20,263 nucleotides of DNA from ZC4RG35 sp964388105 (GTDB taxonomy: Bacteria; Actinomycetota; Acidimicrobiia; Spongiisociales; ZC4RG35). The first letter of the stretch is position 1; each line of letters opens with the position of its first letter. The stretch covers positions 1 to 20,263 of the forward strand of contig CAYLYQ010000036.1 of NCBI GenBank assembly GCA_964388105.1, in the 5' to 3' direction. Below the pieces are notes generated by a model. It was given only the letters and a program-made list of their open reading frames with translations. It was not told where the DNA came from and made no database searches. The translations under genes and the position numbers were made by a program. Below, one piece after another: positions 1 through 7,418 of this stretch.

Positions 1-659
1 ACTACCGGAGAAAGCTGCGCACCGGCTCGCCGGAGGGCCGGAGGAAGCAGCCGCCGACATGCAAGGTCGAAGGCTGTGAGGAGCCCACCGATGCCGGTGA
101 CCTATGTCATGGCCACTACCAGCGGTCGCTTCGAGACCGGCCGGTAGACGGAGCCTTACGGCGGCCTGGGCGCGTGTGCTCTGTTCCGGGCTGCGGCCGT
201 CCACACCAGGCTCATGGCTACTGCGGGGCCCACTACAAGCGCGTCCTCGCCACTGGTGAACCGCGAGCGGACGAGCCGGTGCGGGAAGCGGATGGAACGG
301 GACGAATCAATAACGGCTACCGAGAGGTCTCAGTGGCCAAGGATCTTCAGCACCTCGTGGGCTGTCGGTGGGTGGGTGAGCATCGCCTCGTGATGGCTCT
401 GCACCTGGGTCGTCCGCTCCTCCCGACGGAGGTCGTCCACCACAGGAACGGCATTCGCGATGACAACCGCATCGAGAACCTGGAGCTGTGGAGCACCGAC
501 CACCCGATGGGCCAGCGTGTCGAGGACCTCGTCTTCTGGAGTCTGCGGTGCCTGCTCACCTACCGCGACTGGGTGGGTAGGACTCTGGCCTCTCGTGGTT
601 TCCCTCACGTCGATGCGCCTGGAATCGCGGAGCTCGAGCATGAGCAGGAAGGCCGATGA
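1..659 (+). CDS. HNH endonuclease with tandem zinc-finger-like N-terminus (5' partial)
   Basis: The frame is open from base 3 to the stop at 657-659 (218 residues), so the gene starts upstream of the window. The GTG at 174 lies inside the second cysteine motif region and is not the real start. Two units with identical spacing, C-x4-C-x9-C-x2-H followed by Y-x-R, occupy residues 20-38 and 59-77. The first visible residues (YRRKLRTG) look like the tail of a third unit cut by the edge. The C-terminal half has the HNH_3-type core VVHHRNGIRDDNRIENLELW. HNH_3 proteins cut DNA and are common in actinophages and as stand-alone mobile endonucleases. The repeats probably bind zinc and DNA, which is inference. 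The gene ends 16 nt from the 3' end of tRNA-Glu. The HNH call is firm; the biological role is unknown. Confidence 0.85.
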   Translation, partial: YRRKLRTGSPEGRRKQPPTCKVEGCEEPTDAGDLCHGHYQRSLRDRPVDGALRRPGRVCSVPGCGRPHQAHGYCGAHYKRVLATGEPRADEPVREADGTGRINNGYREVSVAKDLQHLVGCRWVGEHRLVMALHLGRPLLPTEVVHHRNGIRDDNRIENLELWSTDHPMGQRVEDLVFWSLRCLLTYRDWVGRTLASRGFPHVDAPGIAELEHEQEGR

Positions 660-675
660 TTACAGGGCTTTCGGG

Positions 676-748
676 TAGTCCCGACGGGATTTGAACCCGC
701 GTTACCGGCTTGAGAGGCCGGCGTCCTAGACCGCTAGACGACGGGACC
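676..748 (-). tRNA. tRNA-Glu (anticodon CUC)
   Basis: Read on the minus strand, this folds as a cloverleaf. The acceptor stem pairs GGTCCCG with CGGGACT (a G-U closing pair at 1-72). The D arm starts TCGTCTAGCGG, the anticodon stem CCGGC/GCCGG encloses the loop CTCTCAA, and the T arm is GCGGG-TTCAAAT-CCCGT. Anticodon CTC reads GAG. CCA is not encoded; the bases after the discriminator A are CCC. It lies 32 nt downstream of tRNA-Gln on the same strand and is probably co-transcribed with it. Confidence 0.95.
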
Positions 749-780
749 ATGTCACAGGACCGACCTCTCGGCCGGTCCTC

Positions 781-855
781 TGGCTCGGGGGGAAGGACTC
801 GAACCCTCAATAACAGGGCCAGAACCTGTCGTGTTGCCTATTACACCACCCCCGA
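781..855 (-). tRNA. tRNA-Gln (anticodon CUG), CCA encoded
   Basis: Minus-strand cloverleaf: acceptor TCGGGGG pairs with CCCCCGA, discriminator G and then an encoded CCA (783-781). The anticodon stem ACAGG/CCTGT encloses the loop TTCTGGC, giving anticodon CTG, which reads CAG. The T arm is GAGGG-TTCGAGT-CCTTC. It precedes tRNA-Glu in the same direction, and a Gln-Glu pair is a common actinobacterial arrangement. Unlike its neighbour it encodes CCA. Confidence 0.95.
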
Positions 856-944
856 ACGCGTCAACCCGAAGGAAGACGTGTTGGACCCTGAAAGGATAGC
901 GGAACCGGCCACTGACCAGAAGTGCCCGCCGGTACCCTCGGGCC

Positions 945-1307
945 ATGGCCGACCAAGTCGCGCACGCTCAGGAAGTCCGCGGGGATCATCCCGCCGCCGC
1001 GGGCGGTCTCCTCCTCACCTGGGTCCGGCACACCGAGCGCTCCAGCACGGGCGTCGTCGACATCGCCGCGGGAGGCGGGCTCGCCCCTCACATTCACGAG
1101 ACCCACGACGAGGTGATGACCATCCTCGAGGGGGCGGTGGAGATGAGGGTGGGAGACGACACCTTCACCGCGGTCGCCGGCGACGTGATCAGCGTCCCGG
1201 CGGGGACCGTCCACGCGCCGGTGCACTCCGAGGGAGGATGCCTCATGATCTCGGTGTTCGCACCGTGGTTCGACGCGGAGAACCCCGACCGGGTCTTCAT
1301 CGACTGA
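945..1307 (+). CDS. Small single-domain cupin protein
   Basis: This 120-residue protein consists of one cupin beta-barrel. Cupin motif 1 is seen as H49-x-H51-x4-E56-x6-G63 and motif 2 as G79-x5-P85-x-G87-x2-H90, so the full set of usual metal ligands (two His, Glu, His) is present. Stand-alone cupins of this size include metal-dependent enzymes and small-molecule sensors, and the sequence does not decide the substrate. The ATG at 945 has no clear Shine-Dalgarno sequence. The gene stands alone between the tRNAs and the convergent end of the Tad operon, whose stop is only 7 nt away. Confidence 0.85.
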   Translation: MADQVAHAQEVRGDHPAAAGGLLLTWVRHTERSSTGVVDIAAGGGLAPHIHETHDEVMTILEGAVEMRVGDDTFTAVAGDVISVPAGTVHAPVHSEGGCLMISVFAPWFDAENPDRVFID

Positions 1308-1314
1308 CCGGCTC

Positions 1315-1731
1315 TCAGGGCACCCGCAACGGGAACGCCGTCGCGGAAGCCTCGACACGGAGCGGCTCGTCGCCACCGACGAATAGCTGCATCAGACCGA
1401 GATCGACCTCGCCCCGCACGAGGACCGTCACCGAATCGGCTCCAGCAGGCAGAGTCACCGCCACGTCGGACAGAGGGATGCCCTGGAACGACACCGATCT
1501 GTGCACCAGGTCGACGGCGCGGGGCGCGCTCAGGATCACCTCTCCTGTCGAGCGGTAGTGCTCCTCATCGATTCCAGACGCTCCCGCCACAGCCGCTGAG
1601 TCGGCCACGGCTGCAAGCTCACGTTGCAGCGCCAGGGCACGCCAGTAGTCGACGGCCAGGCCGCCGAAGGCGAGAAGCAGCAACGACAGCCCGAGCATCC
1701 AAATCGTCACCGAGCCTTTCTCACCCTTCAC
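1315..1731 (-). CDS. TadG-like pilus assembly protein (Tad domain)
   Basis: About 138 residues. A short basic N-terminus (KGEKGSVTIW) leads into one hydrophobic segment at about residues 10-27, then the Tad-type motif ELAAVADSAAVAGASGID typical of TadG-like proteins, then a short extracytoplasmic beta-rich domain. The start is the GTG at 1731-1729, which shares GTGA with the stop of the upstream gene. A longer open frame upstream overlaps other genes and was rejected. It is the last gene of the minus-strand Tad operon. It is much shorter than the plus-strand TadG-like protein at 16758. Its role is probably that of a minor, membrane-anchored pilus component. Confidence 0.8.
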   Translation of the reverse strand: MKGEKGSVTIWMLGLSLLLLAFGGLAVDYWRALALQRELAAVADSAAVAGASGIDEEHYRSTGEVILSAPRAVDLVHRSVSFQGIPLSDVAVTLPAGADSVTVLVRGEVDLGLMQLFVGGDEPLRVEASATAFPLRVP

Positions 1732-2159
1732 GGTGGGATGCTCCGATACAGATCGATCGATTCCGCGTGATCCCCCCTCACCCACAGCCCTCCCACGCCG
1801 CCCCACGGCGTCATCACGAGAGGCGCCCACACCTCCACGGTCAGAGTCACGGTGGACCCTCGAGCCAGAGGACACGTCCCGGTCGCAGTCCCGGGCGAGA
1901 CGGGCGTGGACCCGCACCAGCCCATGCGCACATCTCCGTTGCCCAGACCGTGCGCAGCCACCATTCGAGTCACCAGACTCTCGGCCCCGGCAGGCGTCAG
2001 TTCGATCACCAACGCCCTGGCCCCTTCCGCCGCCGCAGCCTCGGCAAGGACGCGCCTCTCCGACCAAGGGCCGAAGGCAGTGACCGCCAGGGCCACGGGG
2101 AGCAGAAGGACGGCGACACCCAGCGCCAGTTCGACCGCAGCATGCCCCCTGTCGGTCAC
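1728..2159 (-). CDS. TadE-like pseudopilin
   Basis: 143 residues. The N-terminus MTDRGHAAVELALGVAVLLL has a prepilin-like site, G5 followed by HAAVE with Glu at mature position +5, then one transmembrane helix. The remainder is an extracytoplasmic domain with two cysteines. TadE-family proteins are minor pseudopilins processed by the TadV peptidase and needed for Flp pilus biogenesis. The GTG start at 2159 overlaps the preceding stop as GTGA, and the gene's own stop overlaps the next start in the same way, so translation is probably coupled on both sides. Confidence 0.82.
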   Translation of the reverse strand: MTDRGHAAVELALGVAVLLLPVALAVTAFGPWSERRVLAEAAAAEGARALVIELTPAGAESLVTRMVAAHGLGNGDVRMGWCGSTPVSPGTATGTCPLARGSTVTLTVEVWAPLVMTPWGGVGGLWVRGDHAESIDLYRSIPP

Positions 2160-2545
2160 CTCTCCGGCTCCAGGTACGACTCGGTGCCGATCGAGATCTC
2201 GAAGTCGGGCAACCCTGGGATCCAGGCCCGGAACTCGGCCGTGGCCGAGGCCGACACTCCTGCCCCGCCCACCGCGCACCGGACCTGAACCCCGTCCGAC
2301 ATCGAACCCCCGAGGAGTTGGGTGACCACATTCAGCGCGGTGGCCTCGCAAGCCTCGACACCCGAGATCGAGCCGGCGCGGGCTCCCTGCTCCAGGGCCG
2401 ACCTTATGGCGCCCCTCCCGTACTGGACCACCACGAGGTTGGCCAACCCGAGGAACAGGATCAGGCTCAGCCCGGCGGCGAGGACGAATTGAACCGATGT
2501 CAGCCCGGCATCGTTCAACCGCCGAGCAGTTGGCCCCTTATCCAT
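2156..2545 (-). CDS. TadE-like protein with Q in place of E at +5
   Basis: 129 residues from the ATG at 2545. The N-terminal pattern is DAGLTSVQFVLAAGLSLIL: a glycine, then LTSVQ and a transmembrane helix, so the site resembles a prepilin site but has Gln where Glu is expected. The helix is followed by a segment similar in layout to TadE (QGARAGSISGVEAC). The ATG lies 28 bases inside the end of the pilin gene. An in-frame TTG at 2518 would give the TTGA overlap style of the neighbouring junctions and is a real alternative. It is probably a minor pilin of the Tad system. Confidence 0.75.
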   Translation of the reverse strand: MDKGPTARRLNDAGLTSVQFVLAAGLSLILFLGLANLVVVQYGRGAIRSALEQGARAGSISGVEACEATALNVVTQLLGGSMSDGVQVRCAVGGAGVSASATAEFRAWIPGLPDFEISIGTESYLEPER

Positions 2546-2697
2546 CCGACCAGATCCACTCCCAGCGCCTGCAAGGCGCCCCAAATGATCACGAGTGCCG
2601 CGATCGCCAGGGCCGCGTTGCCCATCAACTCAGCCGTGTTCAGGCCTCTGTCGTCATCTCTCAGGGCACGAGCCCACTCTCTGATTGCCGGCAGCAT
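2515..2697 (-). CDS. flp: Flp-type major pilin
   Basis: 60 residues, the size of Flp pilins. A charged leader (MLPAIREWARALRDDDRG) ends in Gly18 and is followed by LNTAE, giving Glu at +5 of the mature protein, then a long hydrophobic helix and a short C-terminus. This matches the processing site and layout of Flp pilins, which assemble the pilus fibre after TadV cleavage. Two starts are possible. The ATG at 2715 makes an ATGA overlap with tadC. The ATG at 2697 has a strong Shine-Dalgarno (AGGAAGGAGG, 5 nt away). I chose 2697 because a major pilin needs high translation. Confidence 0.85.
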   Translation of the reverse strand: MLPAIREWARALRDDDRGLNTAELMGNAALAIAALVIIWGALQALGVDLVGWIRGQLLGG

Positions 2698-2711
2698 GGG
2701 TGCCTCCTTCC

Positions 2712-3626
2712 TCATTGCCAGCTCGTTATCAGGTACGGGAGCGGCGCGGCCACGAAGAGGATGAGCACCGGGGCCAGGATGGCGATGGTGGGAACCAACA
2801 TCGCCGCCCGACGCTTGGTGGCGGTCCTCTTCATGTTCTCGCGGCGAGACTCCCGGACGTCTTCCGAAAGGGCGAGCAGGGCGCCCGCCAGGTCGGCGCC
2901 CCTCTCCTCGGCCGTCGCCAGCAGCCGGTAGGTCCGAGCGCAGAACGGCTCAGGGGTCAACTCGGCGATGCGGCGGAACGCGTCGGGCCCGGACCAGCCG
3001 GCACGGTGCAGGCGCAGCGCCTCGGCGAGCTCGCCGACCACTTCGCCCTCCCCCCTGCCGACGGTCGCCTTGACCGCGTTGACCACACCGCCTCCGGCCC
3101 GCACACGCATGGCAAGCAGCTGGTTCACCGTGTAGATCTCGATAGCCATCGTCTGGCGACGCTCTTCGATGGCTGCCTCCAGGCGGCCCCGGGTGCGGGT
3201 CGCCCCCACCACGGCGGCGAGCCCGACGATGGCGAGCGTGGACTGCGGAGATGGCCCCACCAGACGCGAGGCTGCGAGCCCGACGAGCACCGCAAGGGAA
3301 ATGACCCTCAACTGGCGGAGCCGATATCTCGTTTCGGCGTCGCTTTCGTCGAGCCCCCGATACCAGCCGGCTTGACGGAGGCGGAGCGCAATCGACCCGG
3401 AGCGGTCCAACTGGCCGCCGACACGGTCTGCCAGCGCCCGGATGATCGGGCCGAACACCGAGCCCAAGGCGCCGGCGTCGCGCGAGACGGCTCTCGGAGA
3501 CACGTACGGAGTGATCCGGCTCCGCAGCCGGCGAGGCGGAGGTATGACCCATCTCATCAACACGCCGACCACGACGGCCGCCATGAGGGCGGCTGATGTC
3601 ACCAGAGGATCAGGAGGGAATGTCAC
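2712..3626 (-). CDS. tadC: Tad pilus platform protein TadC (type II secretion F domain)
   Basis: 304 residues from a GTG that overlaps the tadB stop (GTGA). Hydrophobic segments lie near residues 10-25, at about 108-145 and at the C-terminus (about 275-300), with a cytoplasmic T2SSF domain between them (from about IEIYTVNQLLAMRVRAGGG to the ALSEDVRES region). TadC pairs with TadB as the inner-membrane platform on which the CpaF ATPase works. Gene order and domain layout support TadC rather than TadB. It lies immediately upstream of the flp pilin. Confidence 0.88.
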   Translation of the reverse strand: MTFPPDPLVTSAALMAAVVVGVLMRWVIPPPRRLRSRITPYVSPRAVSRDAGALGSVFGPIIRALADRVGGQLDRSGSIALRLRQAGWYRGLDESDAETRYRLRQLRVISLAVLVGLAASRLVGPSPQSTLAIVGLAAVVGATRTRGRLEAAIEERRQTMAIEIYTVNQLLAMRVRAGGGVVNAVKATVGRGEGEVVGELAEALRLHRAGWSGPDAFRRIAELTPEPFCARTYRLLATAEERGADLAGALLALSEDVRESRRENMKRTATKRRAAMLVPTIAILAPVLILFVAAPLPYLITSWQ

Positions 3627-4474
3627 CGTCCGCCACCTGTGAAGACGCGCGGTTCGCTCGGAACGGCCCCGAGCCGGGAGGCGATGAAGATCCCGATCAG
3701 GCTCATGATCCCACCGACCGCCACCACCAGCACCCCGGCAGACGTCGAGTAGAACTCGCGGAAGGCGCCAGAGCGGGCCGTCATCGCCACCAGCACCACC
3801 CAGGGAAGGACGAAGACCACGCGCGAGTTGATCTTGTGCTCCAAGACCTCGCCGCGGATCTGCTCGGCAGCCCAGCTGTCCCGGGTCGCGGCCTCCGCCA
3901 GGTCGGAGAGGATCTCCCCGACCACGGCACCGCCCCTCTCGTGGGCGAGCACCAGCACCTCGATGACTCGATCGGATGTCGGATCGGCCAGGTCGTCGCG
4001 AACCATCTCCAACGCGGGGACCACGCCGAGGCTCCTCGAATAGACGCCGAAACCCTGGAAAGCCTCACGGAGCGGCTGAGGTCCGTGGCGGGCAAGGTCT
4101 TCGAGCGCCGCCGGCAGTGAGGCACCGGAGCGAATGGACGCGAGGAGATCACGCACGCCGTCGGGCCACGACTCCTGGACAGCGGCGAGACGCTTCGCCC
4201 GCGTCCGTGTGTAATAAGCCCGAGGCAGGGTCGCCACCACGAACGCCGGCACCGCAGCAATGGCAACCAACCCCGTGAGCCCGTAGACCAGGAGGAAGGT
4301 CGCCATCGCGGTTCCCGCCACCGTGGTCCAGAACTGCATCGGGCTGACATCGACCCCTTCCACCACCCGGTTCCTTCGCCGAGACACCAGGCGGAGCCGG
4401 CGCGTGCTCGCCACGCCGATGCCAACCAGCGCCACCGCCACAGCCGTCACCGCCGACGCGGCCAGGGCGATCAT
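3623..4474 (-). CDS. tadB: Tad pilus platform protein TadB (type II secretion F domain)
   Basis: 283 residues. The ATG at 4474 shares ATGA with the cpaF stop, and the longer frame to 4561 was rejected because it reads into cpaF. An N-terminal helix (IALAASAVTAVAVALVGIGV) and a pair of helices near residues 60-90 precede the T2SSF domain, which has the typical SWPDGVRDLLASIRSGASLP start; two helices follow at the C-terminus. With TadC it forms the membrane platform for pilus extension. It is tightly coupled to both neighbours. Confidence 0.9.
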   Translation of the reverse strand: MIALAASAVTAVAVALVGIGVASTRRLRLVSRRRNRVVEGVDVSPMQFWTTVAGTAMATFLLVYGLTGLVAIAAVPAFVVATLPRAYYTRTRAKRLAAVQESWPDGVRDLLASIRSGASLPAALEDLARHGPQPLREAFQGFGVYSRSLGVVPALEMVRDDLADPTSDRVIEVLVLAHERGGAVVGEILSDLAEAATRDSWAAEQIRGEVLEHKINSRVVFVLPWVVLVAMTARSGAFREFYSTSAGVLVVAVGGIMSLIGIFIASRLGAVPSEPRVFTGGGR

Positions 4475-5727
4475 CCGCCGACTCCAGCGAGAAGGGTCGG
4501 GAGGGGCACAGATGATCCGAGACGTCTCGCCAGCCGTTCGGGGGGGAGTGCCCCTGTCCACTCGAGCGGGGCACCCGGACCGTCTCGCAGGAAGATGGCC
4601 TCGCTCGAGAAGTCGTCGTGCAGAGACGGGACCAGCGCACGGATCTCCATCGTCTCTCTGATGATTCGCCGGCCCGTGGGGTCGGTGGTCCGGTCGAGAT
4701 GGACGATGAGGTCGATCGAGGAGGCGAACACCTTGCGGACCACCCGCTCCGGCACGTTCTCACCCGCCATCAGAGCGGCGTTGACCAGCGCGTCCAGAGC
4801 GTCCGTGGCGGAGTTGGCGTGGATCGTGCACGCCATTCCGCATCCTGCGTTGACCGCACGGGTCAATTCGAACGCTTCGGCACCGCGAACTTCGCCAACC
4901 ACGATCAGGTCGGGTCTCATGGCGAGCGTGACCTTGACGAGTTCGCGGAGACCCACCTCGCTGCCTCCGCCGAGGGCGGGTGGGCGTGCTTCGTAGTACG
5001 AACCGTGAACGAGCGGGACGTGGAGCTCGCGCACCTCTTCGCACGCCCGAATGCAGTGGTCGGAAGGGACAGCGGCCATCAGCGCCGACAGGAACGACGT
5101 CTTCCCCGAACCGGGCGGACCGGAGACGATGACCGAGGCCGACGAACGCATCGCTTCTGCGAGAAACGCGGCTGCAGGCGCCGTCAGCGACCCGAGGCCA
5201 ACCAACGCGTCGAGGGTCTGCCGGCGCAGGGCGTACTTGCGGATCGTCGCCGAGAGCTGGTCGGCGATCGGGGGGATGACGGCGGTGAGGCGGGCGGTCC
5301 CGTCCAACACCCTGGCCTGGGCGATCGGCGACGATGCGTCCAGCCTCCGATCGGTGCTGGAGATCAGCTGCTGGATCGCCTGGCGGTTCTCCTCTTCGGT
5401 GGTGGGCACCTCCGCGCTGCGCAGAGCGCCACCCGCCTCGATGTAGGTGAGACGGTCGCCTTCGACGAAGACCTCTTCGATGGTCGGGCTCTCGAGGAGT
5501 TGGACCAGCGGACCACGGCCGGTGACCGAACGAGCCAGCCTCTCCACGGTGGCCGCGGGATCCGCGAGCATTCGCACCTCGCCGAGGTGAGCGCGACGCT
5601 GATAGTCATCCACCGTCCTTCGCAACAGTTCCCGGGCTGCTTCGGGGTCACGCACGGGGTCGATGCCTCGACCGTCGATGCGATCGAGAGCCTGGCGGCG
5701 CAGTTCCTCGTATACGTCGGTCGTCAT
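4471..5727 (-). CDS. cpaF: Tad pilus assembly ATPase CpaF/TadA
   Basis: 418 residues. Walker A is GPPGSGKT at 203-210, an Asp-box equivalent (ACEEVREL) lies near 229-235, Walker B is DLIVVGEVRG at 273-282 and the His box CTIHANSA is at 300-307. All are expected of VirB11/PilT-type secretion ATPases. CpaF hexamers power Flp pilus assembly on the cytoplasmic face. The ATG at 5727 overlaps the cpaE stop as ATGA. The long frame extension to 6780 overlaps cpaE in another frame and is spurious. All catalytic motifs look intact, so the motor should be active. Confidence 0.95.
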   Translation of the reverse strand: MTTDVYEELRRQALDRIDGRGIDPVRDPEAARELLRRTVDDYQRRAHLGEVRMLADPAATVERLARSVTGRGPLVQLLESPTIEEVFVEGDRLTYIEAGGALRSAEVPTTEEENRQAIQQLISSTDRRLDASSPIAQARVLDGTARLTAVIPPIADQLSATIRKYALRRQTLDALVGLGSLTAPAAAFLAEAMRSSASVIVSGPPGSGKTSFLSALMAAVPSDHCIRACEEVRELHVPLVHGSYYEARPPALGGGSEVGLRELVKVTLAMRPDLIVVGEVRGAEAFELTRAVNAGCGMACTIHANSATDALDALVNAALMAGENVPERVVRKVFASSIDLIVHLDRTTDPTGRRIIRETMEIRALVPSLHDDFSSEAIFLRDGPGAPLEWTGALPPERLARRLGSSVPLPTLLAGVGG

Positions 5728-6824
5728 GGGGCCACCGCACCTGCCACGAGGCCGGCCATCCGCGCCATGGCACGCCCGAACGCTCCCTTGGCGATCGGTG
5801 ACCCCTCCCAGGCTCCGGCGCTCACCGCACCGTCGTAGGGGATAGTGATCACGGGTACGTCTCCAATGGCGGCCTCGAGCTCCCCTCCCACCTCGCCCCG
5901 GTGGAATCGCCGTGAGGGAGTCCGGTTGGCAACGACGACCATGGAGCCCGATTCGCCCTGCGCCGCCCAGCGCGGCGCCTCTCGCACCAAACGAGTCACC
6001 CCGACCGGGTCTCCGGCGATGACCAGGACCAATGTGTCCAAACCCTCCAGAGCTCCTTCGGACAACCGCTCGGCCGATCCCAGGTCTGCGACCAGGACAC
6101 GGCATGTCGACAGGAGAGCTTCGACGGCCATATCGACCTCGTGCCGTGGAGGGCCTTGCCAGCCCGGCTGGGCCGCCGCGCCGGGGACGACGCGAAGCTC
6201 TCCGATCGCGGTGCCGGCGCCCTGGAACGGATCTCCGTGCACGACCGCGTCGACGAGCGTCGCCAGATTGGGGTGTGGCGGCAGGTCGAGGCGTTGGGCA
6301 ACGCTGGGCCACCGCGGATCGAGATCGACCAACAGAGTGTCGACTCTTCGGGACAAGTGCCATGCGAGACCGACCGCCACCTCGGTGGCGCCGACACCCG
6401 TGGTCAGCCCCACGACGCCGATGGTGGTGGCATGACGAGGATCGGTCGTGCGAGGGTGAACAGGCGCAGCGGTGGCACCGAGCGCAGTGGCCTGAGCGAG
6501 GAACTCGTCGGCCGTGGCGTCGGATTCGATCACATCGGCGATCCCGCACTCGAGAAGCCGTCGCTTGGCGTCGGACCCATCGTCCCGGTCGTACACGCCG
6601 ATCACATGACGGCCGTCGCGGCGCAGCAACGCGACCAGCCGGGGGCTGAGGAACGAGCAAACGTCGTCGATGAGGAGGACGTCGAACTGCACCTCCTGGG
6701 CTTGGGTGGCATCGAGCACCCGCCCCCGAACCCGGGCACCGCCGTGGTCGAGGACGTGGCGGTGCAGACGGTCGGGCCACGAACGGGCAGACGCCGCTAT
6801 GGCGAGGTCAAGGACGCGATCCAT
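5724..6824 (-). CDS. cpaE: CpaE/TadZ-like pilus localisation protein with degenerate P-loop
   Basis: 366 residues. Residues about 45-110 resemble a receiver domain (DVLLIDD, then GIADVIESD). A MinD/ParA-type fold follows from about 135. The deviant Walker A position reads TTGVGATE (141-148), so both lysines of KGGVGKT are missing. The A' region LLVDLDPRWPS is kept. CpaE/TadZ proteins place the Tad machine at the cell pole, and atypical P-loops are known in TadZ. The ATG at 6824 overlaps the upstream gene by 17 nt, and the downstream junction is ATGA. It may bind nucleotide weakly or act purely as a scaffold. Confidence 0.85.
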   Translation of the reverse strand: MDRVLDLAIAASARSWPDRLHRHVLDHGGARVRGRVLDATQAQEVQFDVLLIDDVCSFLSPRLVALLRRDGRHVIGVYDRDDGSDAKRRLLECGIADVIESDATADEFLAQATALGATAAPVHPRTTDPRHATTIGVVGLTTGVGATEVAVGLAWHLSRRVDTLLVDLDPRWPSVAQRLDLPPHPNLATLVDAVVHGDPFQGAGTAIGELRVVPGAAAQPGWQGPPRHEVDMAVEALLSTCRVLVADLGSAERLSEGALEGLDTLVLVIAGDPVGVTRLVREAPRWAAQGESGSMVVVANRTPSRRFHRGEVGGELEAAIGDVPVITIPYDGAVSAGAWEGSPIAKGAFGRAMARMAGLVAGAVAP

Positions 6825-7368
6825 CCTGCATCGCCCCAATCGCCGGTGCGCCAGTGGAGCGCACCACGTCGATCCTCCCCGCTGCCATCGCCTGTGCCAG
6901 GGCGAGCGCCTCGTCGGCGTCAACGCCCACCACAATGTGGTAATCAGTTCCCCCGAACGACCCGGATCCGGCCTGAGGAACCGAGATCACGTCGGCTCCT
7001 GCCACCACGAACACCGGGGCGCCATCGAACACCGCGATGACATCGACACGGTCCCCGGCGACCAGCGAGCCGCCCGCGGCACGCGACTCTTCGACCGGAA
7101 GACTCATCGCCCGCTTCCCCGCAGCTGATCCGGCTGGGGAGAGGGAGGCCAGATCGACGACCGATCCCTCGGGCAGGGCCCGCGCCAGGACCGAGCCCAT
7201 GAGNNNNNNNNNNNNNNNNNNNNNNNNNNNNNNNNNNNNNNNNNNNNNNNNNNNNNNNNNNNNNNNNNNNNNNNNNNNNNNNNNNNNNNNNNNNNNNNNN
7301 NNNGAACGCCGGGGTCCCGGCTGCGAGGTGCCCGCTTCCCTCGTGACGACGGAGGGCTTCAGCGTCAA
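6808..7368 (-). CDS. SAF-domain pilus protein, CpaB/RcpC-like (interrupted by assembly gap)
   Basis: The sequenced C-terminal part (7203 down to 6808) carries an SAF/CpaB-type segment: LMGSVLARALPEGSVVDLASLSP, then GDRVDVIAVFDGAP. CpaB-like proteins are membrane-anchored with an extracytoplasmic SAF domain and usually head Tad operons, as here. The 5' part (7368-7304) starts with a TTG and encodes a polar leader (MTLKPSVVTREAGTSQPGPRR). The expected transmembrane helix and first half of the SAF domain fall in the 100-N gap. The frame across the gap is only notional, and I estimate more than 100 nt are missing. Confidence 0.7.
   Translation of the reverse strand: MTLKPSVVTREAGTSQPGPRRXXXXXXXXXXXXXXXXXXXXXXXXXXXXXXXXXXLMGSVLARALPEGSVVDLASLSPAGSAAGKRAMSLPVEESRAAGGSLVAGDRVDVIAVFDGAPVFVVAGADVISVPQAGSGSFGGTDYHIVVGVDADEALALAQAMAAGRIDVVRSTGAPAIGAMQDGSRP
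7204..7303. other. Assembly gap (100 N)
   Basis: Exactly 100 N, the conventional placeholder for a gap of unknown size. It falls inside the cpaB-like gene. The missing part should encode a membrane anchor and the start of the SAF domain. Confidence 0.98.
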
Positions 7369-7418
7369 GGCTCGGAACCTATCTGAGGGTGCAATATGAA
7401 TGTCGAGAGCGCGAAAAG

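Noticed and set aside
174..176. GTG as start of the HNH gene
   Set aside because: The frame is open upstream and contains another copy of the cysteine repeat.
710..1558. 282-residue plus-strand frame across the tRNA-Gln and cupin genes
   Set aside because: It covers a tRNA and the cupin in the wrong frame and has shadow-frame composition.
5728..6780. Long N-terminal extension of cpaF
   Set aside because: It is Arg/Pro-rich, overlaps cpaE in another frame, and the ATGA junction gives a normal CpaF start.
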